DNA from: Paenibacillus nasutitermitis
Lineage (GTDB): Bacteria; Bacillota; Bacilli; Paenibacillales; Paenibacillaceae
Direction: 5' to 3'
DNA length: 64,000 nucleotides
Assembly (NCBI RefSeq): GCF_014641075.1
Contig: NZ_BMHP01000008.1
Span: 62,001-126,000, forward strand
The notes under the pieces are model-generated. The model ran no database searches, was not told the origin of the DNA, and was given only the letters and a program-made list of their open reading frames with translations. The stretch's first letter is position 1; each line of letters opens with the position of its first letter. The position numbers and the translations under genes are program-made. Shown here piece after piece: positions 42,367-51,463 of this stretch.

Positions 42367-43890
42367 TTATCCCCCTAAATGATGTGACTTGGCCTCCTCC
42401 CGGCTTTTGCTGCTTTCTTGCAGGCGCAGGAAGGACATGGCGAGCAGGATGCCAATGGCCGCAACTCCTCCGCAAACCCAGAGCATGGCGTCCATTCCGT
42501 GAATGAAGGAGGCCCGCACCGAGGCGAGCAAAGCTGTGGAATGAAGCTCATGAGCCGCAGCCGCTCCGGCTGATACACTCTGCTGCACAGCGGCTGCAGC
42601 TTGTTCCGGCAATCCGTCTATGTTCAGTTTATCACGATAGCCCGTACTTAGCACGGTACCCAGAATCGCTACCCCCATCGTTCCGCCTACATTGCGCATT
42701 GCAAAAATCAACGCCGAGCCCACTCCGCTGTGCTGGGCCGAAAGCGCGGACATGGCGGCATCCATTGCTGCCGGCAGCGCAAACCCGATGCCAAGACCGA
42801 CAATGCTTATCCATATGGAAGCAAAACTGTATCCGTCGTTTATTTCTGTAGTGGCGCCAACCGCCAATCCTGCCGCAAGCAGCAGGAATCCGAGCGCTAT
42901 TGTGAATGTGATCCCGATCCGTGGCTGAAGCCGGCCCGCTATCTGCGATCCGATCAGCAGACCGCCGACCAGCGGCAGCAGCCGGAGTCCGGCACCGAGT
43001 GCGTCCGCGCCTTCAACCGCCTGGAAATACTGCGGCGCCACAAACAAAATGCCAAACATCACAAAAGAAACGACGGCTGCCAGTATGGAACCCCAAGTGA
43101 AGCCGGATGAGCGGAAGAGCGACGGATCAACGAGGGGGTGAACCGCCCGGCGCTGCCACAAAATAAAAGCAGCAAGCAGCAGAAGCCCGGCTATAATGGT
43201 CGCCAGCGCTTCAGGATTGCCAAGACCCTTCTCCCCCGCCTCGATTACACCGTAGGTTAATCCGGTCAATCCGATGCTTGAAGCCAGTATGCCAATAATA
43301 TCGGCACGTGGGCTATTGTCATTACGGGACTCCGGCATCAGCATATAGACAGCGAACAAAGCCACAATTATTAGCGGAATATTGATCAGGAATACGGAGC
43401 CCCAGGCATAGTTTTTGAGCAACCATCCGCCCACAATCGGTCCAAGCGGAATACCCAATGCGTTGGACATCACCCAAATTCCGATTGCTTTGGGACGCTC
43501 CTTCTCCGAGAACAGGACCGGAATGATCGACATGGACAGCGGCACCAGCAGAGCACCGCCAAGTCCAAGAAGCGCCCGGCCGGCTATAAGCTGCGCTGAA
43601 GAATCCGCGTAGGCGCAAACAAGCGAAGATGCTCCGAACAGCAGCAGTCCGGCAAGCAGCATTTTCTTGCGGCCCAGCCGGTCTCCAAGCAGCCCGGCCG
43701 GCAGCAGCGCCGCAGCAAAAACAAGATTGTACGCATCGGCAAACCATTGCAGCTCCCGGTTGGATGCATGCAGATCAGAAGCCAGTGTGGGCAGGGCCAA
43801 ATTGAGAATCGTCAGATCCAATCCGACCGCAAGCAGCCCGATGGCGAGCGCTCCCAGCATCCACCATTTGCGATTTTCCATCTTTATCAT
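42367..43890 (-). CDS. DHA2-family MFS multidrug exporter (EmrB/QacA type)
   Basis: 507 residues, 14 predicted transmembrane helices. Family motifs: 'LDLTILNLALPTLASDL' (motif D1), 'LPAGLLGDRLGRKKMLLAG' (motif A) and 'GIPLGPIVGGWLLKNYAWGS' (motif C of drug antiporters). It exports cationic or hydrophobic drugs with proton antiport; the substrate is not evident. I chose ATG 43890, behind AAAGGTGG, over a GTG four codons upstream. Confidence 0.92.
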   Translation of the reverse strand: MIKMENRKWWMLGALAIGLLAVGLDLTILNLALPTLASDLHASNRELQWFADAYNLVFAAALLPAGLLGDRLGRKKMLLAGLLLFGASSLVCAYADSSAQLIAGRALLGLGGALLVPLSMSIIPVLFSEKERPKAIGIWVMSNALGIPLGPIVGGWLLKNYAWGSVFLINIPLIIVALFAVYMLMPESRNDNSPRADIIGILASSIGLTGLTYGVIEAGEKGLGNPEALATIIAGLLLLAAFILWQRRAVHPLVDPSLFRSSGFTWGSILAAVVSFVMFGILFVAPQYFQAVEGADALGAGLRLLPLVGGLLIGSQIAGRLQPRIGITFTIALGFLLLAAGLAVGATTEINDGYSFASIWISIVGLGIGFALPAAMDAAMSALSAQHSGVGSALIFAMRNVGGTMGVAILGTVLSTGYRDKLNIDGLPEQAAAAVQQSVSAGAAAAHELHSTALLASVRASFIHGMDAMLWVCGGVAAIGILLAMSFLRLQESSKSREEAKSHHLGG

Positions 43891-43938
43891 GACAGTTACC
43901 ACCTTTCAACATTTACTTTATAATGACACTTTATTTCA

Positions 43939-43957
43939 TTTGATAGTTACTGTCAAA
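43939..43957 (-). promoter_or_regulatory. Operator/promoter of the DHA2 exporter operon
   Basis: TTTGATAGTTACTGTCAAA is a 19-bp dyad with one mismatched pair. Read on the minus strand it contains TTGACA, which can serve as the -35 with TAAAGT 17 bp later, so a bound repressor would block RNA polymerase. Confidence 0.65.
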
Positions 43958-43982
43958 TTATAAAATTATTTAGATGAAGCGC

Positions 43983-44011
43983 AAAAAAGCCGTCCCTCAA
44001 AAGGAACGGCT
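43983..44011 (-). terminator. Terminator of the mepB-like gene
   Basis: On the minus strand AGCCGTTCC and GGGACGGCT form a stem followed by TTTTTT. Confidence 0.85.
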
Positions 44012-44055
44012 CGTTGTCTTGCCCGGCGTTTCATTTGCCGCAAGGTTTATCCCAT

Positions 44056-44568
44056 CTATTTATCATATAAATGGAGGAGCTCCTGGATCTGGCGGCTGTT
44101 ATTATGGTCCACGGCAGCAAAATAGGGCAATTGCCATTTTTGCGTGGCAATCGCTTGTTTGCTTGTGGGGGTGTCCCAAGCAGGGTAAACGCGAATGGCC
44201 ATTTTCCCTTTAACAGACCCGGTCTTAAGGATATTGTGCTGCATCAGCACCTCTTTTGGAAACACGAATTGCCCAAAAGCATGACTGTCCGCAGCAAAGG
44301 TATGAATAACCCATAAATCAGCAGCATTTTCATATGAAAAAGCCTGATTTTTATTATCCGGGCCCTTTTCCCAAAAGGCCACAAACTGCCCTGTCTTGGC
44401 AGGCGTTATTTTGGCTACTCTAAATCGGACCGATCTGGAATTGAGCAGAAAAACCCCTGCCCCGTAATCGGCATTTTGCGTTTCTTCCTGGATGGCTTGT
44501 ATAGAAAGGTGATTCGGTTCATAAACCCTTTCATTCACATAAGCTAATGCCTTGCAGAAGCTGTTCAT
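44056..44568 (-). CDS. MepB-family protein
   Basis: 170 residues matching the MepB family known from the staphylococcal mepRAB locus: 'YGAGVFLLNSRSVRFRVAKI', 'GQFVAFWEKGPDNKNQAFSY', 'FVFPKEVLMQHNILK', 'KGKMAIRVYPAWDTPTSKQ' and 'ATQKWQLPYF'. The biochemical function of MepB is unknown. No MepR or MepA gene lies next to it; the nearest exporter is of another family. It lies 30 nt upstream of no co-directional gene, and the YqeK-like gene precedes it. Confidence 0.88.
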   Translation of the reverse strand: MNSFCKALAYVNERVYEPNHLSIQAIQEETQNADYGAGVFLLNSRSVRFRVAKITPAKTGQFVAFWEKGPDNKNQAFSYENAADLWVIHTFAADSHAFGQFVFPKEVLMQHNILKTGSVKGKMAIRVYPAWDTPTSKQAIATQKWQLPYFAAVDHNNSRQIQELLHLYDK

Positions 44569-44598
44569 GGCCGTACTCCTTACTGGAAATCGGGAATA

Positions 44599-45231
44599 TC
44601 AATCTATGATCGGCTCGTTTGCGACAAGGGGGGCCAGCTCGTCCCGCGCTTCCTTCAACCAGGGGTGAACCACCCTTAATTTGTCACGCTGCTGCCAGAG
44701 ATAATCAATATAAGCAAAGGAAGCATGTTCCAGGGATTTATTCAATTCCTGCAGGATCTCCCGGATATAAGGCGGGCTGCCTTGCTGGTCCCATTGGATT
44801 TTGTCCGCGACAAACAGAATCTTGTCCATTGGGGTGGATTGTTTTCTCAGTGTCGTGTGACATCCAACGGCATCCAGAATGTCCGGGTTGGTTATGTCAA
44901 ACAGATCTCTGGCCATTTCTTTCGATAATTTTTGATGAATGATCATAGGGAAGATTTCTTCTTCCGGCAGAACCTCCACCCCTAACTGGCGGGCAATGGA
45001 AATTCTTGTTTCATTCGGAAAAACAACGCTGATATCATGCAGATAACCGGCAACCTCCGCATCTTGCGGGTCCGCGCCGAATAGCCCGGCAATTCTTCGG
45101 GCTTCTTCCCCGACTTTCATGCAGTGAACCGCTGTCACTTCGCGGCCATTCTCCACAAAATAACGATATACATCCTCACGTAAATTTCCTGTCAGCCTGC
45201 TTCTGGATAATTCAGCGTACACATTTTGCAT
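44599..45231 (-). CDS. YqeK-like HD-domain hydrolase
   Basis: 210 residues with an HD metal-dependent phosphohydrolase domain: 'AVHCMKVGEEARRIAG', the HD pair in 'VAGYLHDISVV', further ligands in 'MIIHQKLS' and 'AVGCHTTLRKQSTPMDKILF', and 'VADKIQ'. YqeK enzymes split Ap4A symmetrically into two ADP. This copy lies outside the usual yqeK operon context, so the substrate may differ. It lies 30 nt upstream of the MepB gene. Confidence 0.8.
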   Translation of the reverse strand: MQNVYAELSRSRLTGNLREDVYRYFVENGREVTAVHCMKVGEEARRIAGLFGADPQDAEVAGYLHDISVVFPNETRISIARQLGVEVLPEEEIFPMIIHQKLSKEMARDLFDITNPDILDAVGCHTTLRKQSTPMDKILFVADKIQWDQQGSPPYIREILQELNKSLEHASFAYIDYLWQQRDKLRVVHPWLKEARDELAPLVANEPIID

Positions 45232-45644
45232 ACCCTATCCCTCCTCAGCTATTTTAACAAGTCACTTACAGCTTATCATTTTCCGACGAAGATCGCTTCT
45301 ATCTGTGCATCCATCGAAACTTTTTGCATCCATTGGTGTAAGAATAGGTACAGCTTTATTTTACGCGCGGGTTTGGTTATAGTACCAATGGCCTGATTAT
45401 TAATGGGGCGCAGTCATCTTGTCATCCTGCGGTTCATGCTACATACTGGAGCCAAGGCCAAGAAGAACCGGCTAACACCGTCCTTTGCGGCGTAGCCAAG
45501 TTTCTTCCCTTTGCAATATAAGCCTGGTATAGGTGAACACCAGACCATTGGTCCTGCTGTTCAAATCCTGCTGTTTCGTTTATGGATAGATAACGAGAGT
45601 TCCATCATAGAGGAATGAAATCGTCAAAGAAGGAGAGGTTTGCC
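45232..45644. other. Intergenic stretch without recognisable features
   Basis: About 410 bases between divergent genes. I see the ribosome site of the LysM gene (AAGGAGAGG near 45630) but no convincing promoter pair, repeat or small gene. Confidence 0.5.
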
Positions 45645-46772
45645 TTGAACAAAAAGCCCATAGACAGCTACATCGGTCCCCGAGGCTCGCGCTCAAAGAA
45701 AGACAGAACCATGCTATTGATCATGCTGGCATCCGGAGCCATATTCATTATTATCTGCGGAATTTCATACGGTATTTTTACTAAACCGCTCGGATCCGGT
45801 CCCAAGCAGACGGCGGCGGAAATTGAGCAGCCTGGGAATCAGCCGGCTGGAGACAACGAGGATGACGGCCCAGCCCCTGACCTCTCTGCGGGCGACGGAC
45901 AAGCTTCCGGGAATGCTTCGGCGGGAAATGAGCCAGCCGGACAGACTGAGCAAGGTGAAAGCGAATCCGCCGCGACAGAGGAAACCGGCTTAGATACGGA
46001 GGACAAGCCCGCCAGCACGGAGCCGACCGGCACCGAAACAGCTGACAAAACGGAGACCTCCGGGTCCGGAGCACTTGCCGGGGAAGACAGCACGGGAGCT
46101 GCGGATAACGGCCCGAAAGAGGTAGCGACCCAGCAGACCAGCAGCAGCGCTAAGACGGACAAGCCTGCCGGCACGACCGCAAAGCTCCCAACAAGCTATG
46201 TGGTGAAGAAAGGAGATACACTCCGGTCGATATCCATGAAATTTTATGGAACGAAGGAATATATCGAACTGCTGGCTGAGCGCAACAATATTCTTCTGAT
46301 TAATGATATGAAGGTCGGAGATACCCTGACCATTCCCGCGTTATCCTCCGCCAGCGGCTCAGCTTCAGGGAAGAAGCAGGATAACAGCAGCGCCTATGCC
46401 AAGGTCACTTTGCCGGCAACCTATTTGGTGCAGCCCGGCGACACCTTGTACAATATTTCGAAGCAATTTTACGATTCCAAAGATTATGTGGAATTGATTG
46501 CCGCCCAGAACAAGCTCAAGGCAACCGAGGATTTGAAAGCGGGCAGCTCCTTAACGATACCCGCCCTTCCAAAGGCCAAGCCCGGTAGCGGAAGTACCGC
46601 GAAGCCGCAGGCTGTGAAGAATCATACCGTTCTGGAGGGAGAGACGCTCTCCAGCATTTCCAGGACCTATTACGGCTCCAGCAAATATGCCAAAACCATA
46701 TCGGAATACAATCATGTGGCCAATAGCGACACGGTAAAGGCCGGAGATGTGCTGAAAATCCCCAAGCTATAA
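45645..46772 (+). CDS. Membrane-anchored protein with three LysM domains
   Basis: 375 residues: a short cytoplasmic N-terminus, one transmembrane helix at about 24-44, a long low-complexity linker rich in Ala, Gly, Thr, Pro and Glu (to ~170), then three LysM domains starting at 'YVVKKGDTLRSISMKFYG', 'YLVQPGDTLYNISKQFYD' and 'HTVLEGETLSSISRTYYG'. It should bind peptidoglycan outside the membrane; no catalytic domain is present. It starts at a TTG (45645) behind AAGGAGAGG. A good terminator follows. Confidence 0.88.
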   Translation: MNKKPIDSYIGPRGSRSKKDRTMLLIMLASGAIFIIICGISYGIFTKPLGSGPKQTAAEIEQPGNQPAGDNEDDGPAPDLSAGDGQASGNASAGNEPAGQTEQGESESAATEETGLDTEDKPASTEPTGTETADKTETSGSGALAGEDSTGAADNGPKEVATQQTSSSAKTDKPAGTTAKLPTSYVVKKGDTLRSISMKFYGTKEYIELLAERNNILLINDMKVGDTLTIPALSSASGSASGKKQDNSSAYAKVTLPATYLVQPGDTLYNISKQFYDSKDYVELIAAQNKLKATEDLKAGSSLTIPALPKAKPGSGSTAKPQAVKNHTVLEGETLSSISRTYYGSSKYAKTISEYNHVANSDTVKAGDVLKIPKL

Positions 46773-46804
46773 GACGACCTGACTTGCCCATAACTGCCAT
46801 TTTC

Positions 46805-46834
46805 AAAAGCCAGCCTAGGTGCTGGCTTTTGCTG
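46805..46834 (+). terminator. Terminator of the LysM gene
   Basis: AAAAGCCAGC and GCTGGCTTTT form a perfect stem around CTAGGT. Confidence 0.85.
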
Positions 46835-47027
46835 TGTTCTTGTCCGGGCAGATGCAGCTTGCTTCCAATCTTTAATAATAATTTAGGCCTGTTCTACCGT
46901 TTATTCGACTATAATTGGAACCGTATATCATTTCCATTGTCCGTAAAGTGGCGAAAAGAACATACCATTACGGCTCTAACGGACAAAACGGGACTGCGCT
47001 TGCCTACAATGAAAGGAGCTCTACACT

Positions 47028-48239
47028 ATGAAAAAGATTCAGGCTCTGATTCTCGCCATTTCCTTGCTTACTCTCGCTTTCTCCGGTGCTGCCTACGCGG
47101 CGGAGCAAAAAAAACCCATCCGTGTATGGGTTGGTGAACAAGAAGTTACATTCGACGTCCCCCCTGTTGTGGCAAACCAAACGACTTATGTTGAATTTAA
47201 AGGCTTATTCAAGGCATTGAACTACACGGTTGCTTATGATGCCAAAACAAAAATGGTAACCGGAAAAGGCTCCCATGCCATCCAGATTAATATCGGAACG
47301 GGACAAGCTTCCGTTGACGGCAAAGCTGCCGCGCAGAAGCTCAAGCTGATCACGCAGAATGGCCGGATATTGATTCCGCTTCGTTTTGTTGGCGAGTCGA
47401 CAGGCAAGCTCGTGAACTGGAATGCCGCTGACAAGACGATCAAGATTATGGACAACGGGCCCAGCGCCGCAGATCTGAAAAGCTTTCAAGCCGTCCTTGA
47501 TAAATTGGATGCCTATGAGCTGAATGCCGATGCTAAAGACATTATCAAAGTCATTGATCCAAAATCACATTACTATGACTACTTTAAGAATATGACAGCC
47601 CAAGATGCGGATAAACCGGTCGTCCGCACTACTTCCAAGCTGGAGAAGGTTGCCGATTTTAAATCCAATTCCGCCGTCATTCTCGTCCACCATGTATCTG
47701 AGAAGGTGAGCGGAGGTTTTTATCTGAATAATGAGTCTGAATCCGAAATCACCTTGAATCGCGGTGCAGACGGACAGTGGCGATTATTTGACATTACATT
47801 CACGGATATGAAATACATCGATGCGGATAAGGTGCTGAGCAAGGAAGCCACGGTCCCCGCACCGGATAAAGAGAAAATCCTGGCTCTTATTCATCGTCAA
47901 GAAGAGTCTTCCAACAAAGAGGATCTCGACGGTTATATCGCTACATTTAATCCGGAATCATCCGATGTTGCCCTGCTAAAGGAGCAGACGGAGCAGTTAT
48001 TCAGTGAATATGATTTTAAGTTTACCACGGAGAACATCACAATTGTGGATTATACCGGAACAGCAGCCGTCGTTTATTACACCCAAACGACTGAGAAATT
48101 GAACGGGCCGCAATTTCAGGACAACCGTGTCCGTGCCATTGTTACGGTCAAGAAAACAAGCGCAGGTGACTGGATATCGGAATTAGATGGACAACTGATT
48201 GATGTAGAAGCAATTGAAAACACGGATACAGATTTCTAA
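47028..48239 (+). CDS. Secreted stalk-domain (copper amine oxidase N-like) protein
   Basis: 403 residues. A Sec signal peptide ends near 'FSGAAYA' (residue ~24). Residues ~27-140 form the stalk domain ('IRVWVGEQEVTFDVPP', 'GRILIPLRFVGESTGKLVNW'), common in Paenibacillus exported proteins. Residues ~150-400 hold two NTF2-like halves, e.g. 'HRQEESSNKEDLDGYIATFN'. No catalytic motif is visible. AAAGGAG precedes the ATG. A TATAAT lies at 46910. Confidence 0.85.
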   Translation: MKKIQALILAISLLTLAFSGAAYAAEQKKPIRVWVGEQEVTFDVPPVVANQTTYVEFKGLFKALNYTVAYDAKTKMVTGKGSHAIQINIGTGQASVDGKAAAQKLKLITQNGRILIPLRFVGESTGKLVNWNAADKTIKIMDNGPSAADLKSFQAVLDKLDAYELNADAKDIIKVIDPKSHYYDYFKNMTAQDADKPVVRTTSKLEKVADFKSNSAVILVHHVSEKVSGGFYLNNESESEITLNRGADGQWRLFDITFTDMKYIDADKVLSKEATVPAPDKEKILALIHRQEESSNKEDLDGYIATFNPESSDVALLKEQTEQLFSEYDFKFTTENITIVDYTGTAAVVYYTQTTEKLNGPQFQDNRVRAIVTVKKTSAGDWISELDGQLIDVEAIENTDTDF

Positions 48240-48247
48240 AAAAGCTC

Positions 48248-48290
48248 AAACGCCGGTAGTGATTGGTTCGTCCAATCGTTACCGGCGTTT
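48248..48290 (+). terminator. Terminator of the stalk-protein gene
   Basis: AAACGCCGGTA and TACCGGCGTTT enclose an inner ATTGG/CCAAT pairing. The 3' side continues CATAATT. Confidence 0.8.
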
Positions 48291-48385
48291 CATAATTGCG
48301 TATTCAGCTTAATCGTTCGCAATTTGTTGATTGTATATCCAACTACACTGCAGGTTGTGTAAATGAAGCGATTTTCCCTAATTAT

Positions 48386-48430
48386 GATATTGATTCTCTT
48401 CATGACACAATATCATCTTCCCGATATAAT
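48386..48430 (+). promoter_or_regulatory. Promoter with overlapping inverted repeat before the ACT-MFS gene
   Basis: ATGACA (48402-48407) and TATAAT (48425-48430) are 17 bp apart. GATATTG (48386-48392) and CAATATC (48408-48414) are inverted arms flanking the -35. Confidence 0.6.
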
Positions 48431-48461
48431 GTAAGTATATCTAACAAATGGGGGAAGAAGC

Positions 48462-49877
48462 ATGGGTGCATTTGTATTATCAGTCACTGTCCATAACCGT
48501 CCTGGCGTTCTCGCCCGGATTTCGGAGCTGTTCGCCATTGTGGACGCCAATATTGACCGGATGTCGGCGGGGAGAACCAAGAATCGGGCGATGTCCCGTC
48601 TGCGGATCGAAGCCATGCTTGATGACAGGCTGCTTCCGCAGCTGACCGGAGCGCTTCAGCAGCTCGATGATGTGCTGCAGATCAAGACGGCGCAGTCCCG
48701 TTCCGGAAGCTTTGCCTATTGGACTGCCGCTTACGGGTTATTCATTGCTGTTATGGGGCTTAATCTGGTTACGCCCCTTTATGCGCTTTATAAATTACAG
48801 TGGGGGCTTACGCCGGGGATGCTGTCTCTTGCCTTTGCCGCCTATGCGATGGCGGTGATCCCCTCCATTATTGTGTTTGGCCAGTTATCGGACAGAGGGG
48901 GACTTCGCGGAATGCTCGTTCCCGGCATGCTGGTCGCTTTGGCCGGATCGTTATGTCTGGCGCTTGCAGGGGGCTTCCCCATGCTGGTGGTGGCAAGAGT
49001 GCTTCAAGGCCTGTCTGTAGGCATCTTCAATGGCGTTACGGTCGCAGCGCTAACCAAGCTTCATCCTGCACAGGACCGCCGCCGGGCTGCCATGCTTGGG
49101 GCGATTGCGGTTACGGCCGGCAATGCCATCGGGCCGATGCTGGCGGGGCTGCTGGCGCAATTTGCGCCGATGCCGACGCTGCTGCCTTATGTTGTGCATA
49201 TGCTGCTGATTGTGCCGGGGCTGATCGCCCTGCTGGTAGTACGGGCGGATATTCCGCCTGTCGCGGGAACAAACAGCAGGTTGCATTGGCCCAAGCTGCC
49301 GCAAAGCATCCGTAAATGGTTTTTTGTTGCCGCCCTCTCCTCGTTTATTTCATGGGGGATTACGAGCCTGTTCGCTTCGATCATACCGATGTATCTGGAA
49401 CAATGGATTGGAAAAACCGGCTTTGTCTTATCCGGCTTTATTGTGGCGATGGTGTTGACGTTATCCGCCATATCCCAGCTTCTAAGCAGAAAATGGCCCC
49501 TGCGGCGAATGGGCATTTTCGGATCTCTGCTGATCGGATCGGGCCTGCTGTCGCTTTTGTTGACTATTCATACAGGGTCGATCCTGCTGCTTACGGCGGC
49601 TATCCTGCTCGTAGGTTTCGGCTATGGGCCTCTATATGCCGGGAGCCTTGCCTTGGTAAATGAAATTGCGCCGGACCGTTCGCGGGGCGACGTGCTGTCC
49701 TTCTTCTACGGGTGTACCTATTTTGGTGTTGTATGTCCGGCATTGGGACTTGGCATCATGACCCAGCTGCTCGGTCTGAGCGTGGCCTTCAACTGGTTCG
49801 CCCTTATTCTGGGCGGTTTGCTGGCCGTCAGTTTAACAGGGTGGATACGAATGAAAGGCGAATCCCGTAAGGAATGA
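48462..49877 (+). CDS. MFS transporter with N-terminal ACT domain
   Basis: 471 residues. Residues ~4-75 form an ACT domain very like that of the acetolactate synthase regulatory subunit IlvN/IlvH: 'LSVTVHNRPGVLARISELFA', 'NIDRMSAGRTKNRAMSRLRI' and 'LTGALQQLDDVLQIKTAQ'. Residues ~83-465 are a 12-helix DHA1-type major facilitator with motif A-like 'FGQLSDRGGLRGMLVPG' and 'GNAIGPMLAGLLAQF'. One uninterrupted frame joins them, with AAATGGGGGAAG before the ATG. The ACT domain would lie in the cytoplasm, where it could sense an amino acid and gate or stabilise the transporter (inference). Confidence 0.85.
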   Translation: MGAFVLSVTVHNRPGVLARISELFAIVDANIDRMSAGRTKNRAMSRLRIEAMLDDRLLPQLTGALQQLDDVLQIKTAQSRSGSFAYWTAAYGLFIAVMGLNLVTPLYALYKLQWGLTPGMLSLAFAAYAMAVIPSIIVFGQLSDRGGLRGMLVPGMLVALAGSLCLALAGGFPMLVVARVLQGLSVGIFNGVTVAALTKLHPAQDRRRAAMLGAIAVTAGNAIGPMLAGLLAQFAPMPTLLPYVVHMLLIVPGLIALLVVRADIPPVAGTNSRLHWPKLPQSIRKWFFVAALSSFISWGITSLFASIIPMYLEQWIGKTGFVLSGFIVAMVLTLSAISQLLSRKWPLRRMGIFGSLLIGSGLLSLLLTIHTGSILLLTAAILLVGFGYGPLYAGSLALVNEIAPDRSRGDVLSFFYGCTYFGVVCPALGLGIMTQLLGLSVAFNWFALILGGLLAVSLTGWIRMKGESRKE

Positions 49878-49955
49878 AAGCGGCAGCGGCGGCCCGTTCC
49901 GCAATCCGTGAAGAATGAATGCCGGAGCCGGTTTGACGGCTCTCCATGCAAACGA

Positions 49956-49996
49956 GCAAACGCGCACAGGAAACTGTGCGCGTTTGCTTCGTTTTA
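49956..49996. terminator. Bidirectional terminator
   Basis: GCAAACGCGCACAG and CTGTGCGCGTTTGC form a perfect 14-bp stem around GAAA, followed by TTCGTTTTATT. It lies between convergent genes. Confidence 0.9.
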
Positions 49997-50041
49997 TTCA
50001 AGTTTTTCCTATGAAAGCCGGTTTTTTTGCTGTGTTTATTG

Positions 50042-51109
50042 CTACTCCCCGTTTGCGGCAAGCGCCTTGCGGACGATTGGCGCAACCTTGGTGCCAAGCA
50101 GTTCGATGGCCCGCAGGACTTCCCGATGCGGCATCGTGCCGACATTGACATGAAGAAAGAACCGGTTAACCCCCAAATTTTTGCGCAGCAGAAGTATTTT
50201 CTCCGCAACATATTCGGGATCGCCTACATAGAGAGCACCTTTTAGGGTACGTGCGGCATCATAGCTGGCACGGCTGTAGGGCTGACCCCACCCCCGCTCA
50301 CGGCCGATGACGTTCATTTGAGCTTGTGTGGAGGGGAAAAATAAATCGGCCGCCTGTTCCGTTGTTTCCCCTACAAACCCATGGGAGTGCGTTGCAATCC
50401 GCAGCGATGCGGGATCATGTCCGGCCCGCGCGGCAGCCTGCTTGTAAAGGGTGACCAGCGGAGCGAAGCTCTCCGGCATGCCGCCAATGATAGCGAATGC
50501 GATAGGAAGCCCCAGCATGCCGGCCCTGACCGCAGATTGGGCATTTCCGCCGCTTGCAATCCACACCGGCAGCGGGCTCTGTACCGACCGGGGATAAACA
50601 CCCAGGTTGTCAATGGCAGGACGATGACCACCGCGCCAGGTTACTTTCTCCGAGGCCCGGATCGCAAGCAGCAGCTCCAGTTTTTCCTCAAATAATTCAT
50701 CATAATCATCGAGGCTGTAGCCAAACAGCGGGAAGGATTCGATGAACGAGCCCCGGCCCGCCATAATCTCGGCTCTGCCGTTTGAGATGCCGTCAAGGGT
50801 GGAAAATGCCTGGTACACGCGGACCGGATCATCCGAGGACAGCACGGTGACGGCACTGGTAAGTCTGATCTTTTTGGTCATGGCAGCCGCCGCTGCCAAT
50901 ACAACCGCCGGTGCAGTGCCCGCATAATCCACCCGGTGATGTTCCCCAATTCCGTAGACATCCAGTCCGACTTGATCGGCCAGGACGATTTCCTCAACTG
51001 CGTGGCGCAGCCGCTCGGCATGGCTGATGACCTCTCCCGTTACCGGGTCCGGTGTCGCTTCCAAAAACGTGCTGATTCCTATTTCCATGGTGTTTGCCGT
51101 GTCGGCCAT
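50042..51109 (-). CDS. LLM-class flavin-dependent oxidoreductase
   Basis: 355 residues of the bacterial luciferase-like fold. Recognisable parts: 'VLADQVGLDVYGIGEHHRVD', 'VLSSDDPVRVYQAFSTLDGI' followed by 'SNGRAEIMAGRGSF', and 'SPLPVWIASGGNAQSAVRAG'. These enzymes use reduced FMN to oxidise a substrate that cannot be told from sequence. AGGAGG precedes the ATG. A dyad TAGTTTACTAAACTA (51144-51158) upstream may be a repressor site. Confidence 0.9.
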   Translation of the reverse strand: MADTANTMEIGISTFLEATPDPVTGEVISHAERLRHAVEEIVLADQVGLDVYGIGEHHRVDYAGTAPAVVLAAAAAMTKKIRLTSAVTVLSSDDPVRVYQAFSTLDGISNGRAEIMAGRGSFIESFPLFGYSLDDYDELFEEKLELLLAIRASEKVTWRGGHRPAIDNLGVYPRSVQSPLPVWIASGGNAQSAVRAGMLGLPIAFAIIGGMPESFAPLVTLYKQAAARAGHDPASLRIATHSHGFVGETTEQAADLFFPSTQAQMNVIGRERGWGQPYSRASYDAARTLKGALYVGDPEYVAEKILLLRKNLGVNRFFLHVNVGTMPHREVLRAIELLGTKVAPIVRKALAANGE

Positions 51110-51143
51110 TTTTCAATTCCTCCTACATTAGCATATGTACCTT

Positions 51144-51158
51144 TAGTTTACTAAACTA
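51144..51158 (-). promoter_or_regulatory. Candidate operator before the LLM oxidoreductase
   Basis: TAGTTTACTAAACTA is a perfect dyad around one central base, 35 nt before the start codon. Confidence 0.5.
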
Positions 51159-51253
51159 TTTAAAGTTTCTCAACTTAAGTAAGCGAACAGTGCGGGGAAC
51201 CGTCCTTTTCCCATGAAAATTGAATAGCTAAGGATGTATTCGGCCTATAAACG

Positions 51254-51286
51254 AGAAAAAGACCGTATCCGATGCGGCCTTTTTCT
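51254..51286. terminator. Terminator-like hairpin
   Basis: AGAAAAAGACCG and CGGCCTTTTTCT pair with one G-T, giving A- and T-rich ends for both directions. Confidence 0.65.
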
Positions 51287-51463
51287 AAGCGTCTTTTTAC
51301 TTACTAGTATGACCCTTGTCCGGCAAAGGTGGCCGGCAGTGATTCTTTGCCATTTCTTATATTGCTCCAAATCAAATGGCACCATACCTGTTGCCGCCGG
51401 GGTCGTACTCCGGGACAATGTTTTCTTGCAGGGTTGGTTTGGTCACCGTCATTTAGCATATAG

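Larger units (their letters stand above)
51110..51463. other. Intergenic stretch with operator and hairpin
   Basis: It contains the dyad at 51144-51158 and a hairpin at 51254-51286 (AGAAAAAGACCG with CGGCCTTTTTCT) that can terminate in both directions. On the minus strand at ~51457 a 26-codon frame ('MTVTKPTLQENIVPEYDPGG') ends early and may be a remnant. Confidence 0.5.

Noticed and set aside
51280..51460. Short minus-strand peptide frame 'MTVTKPTLQENIVPEYDPGG'
   Set aside because: Only 26 codons, no ribosome site and no recognised family; possibly a remnant but not supported as a gene.
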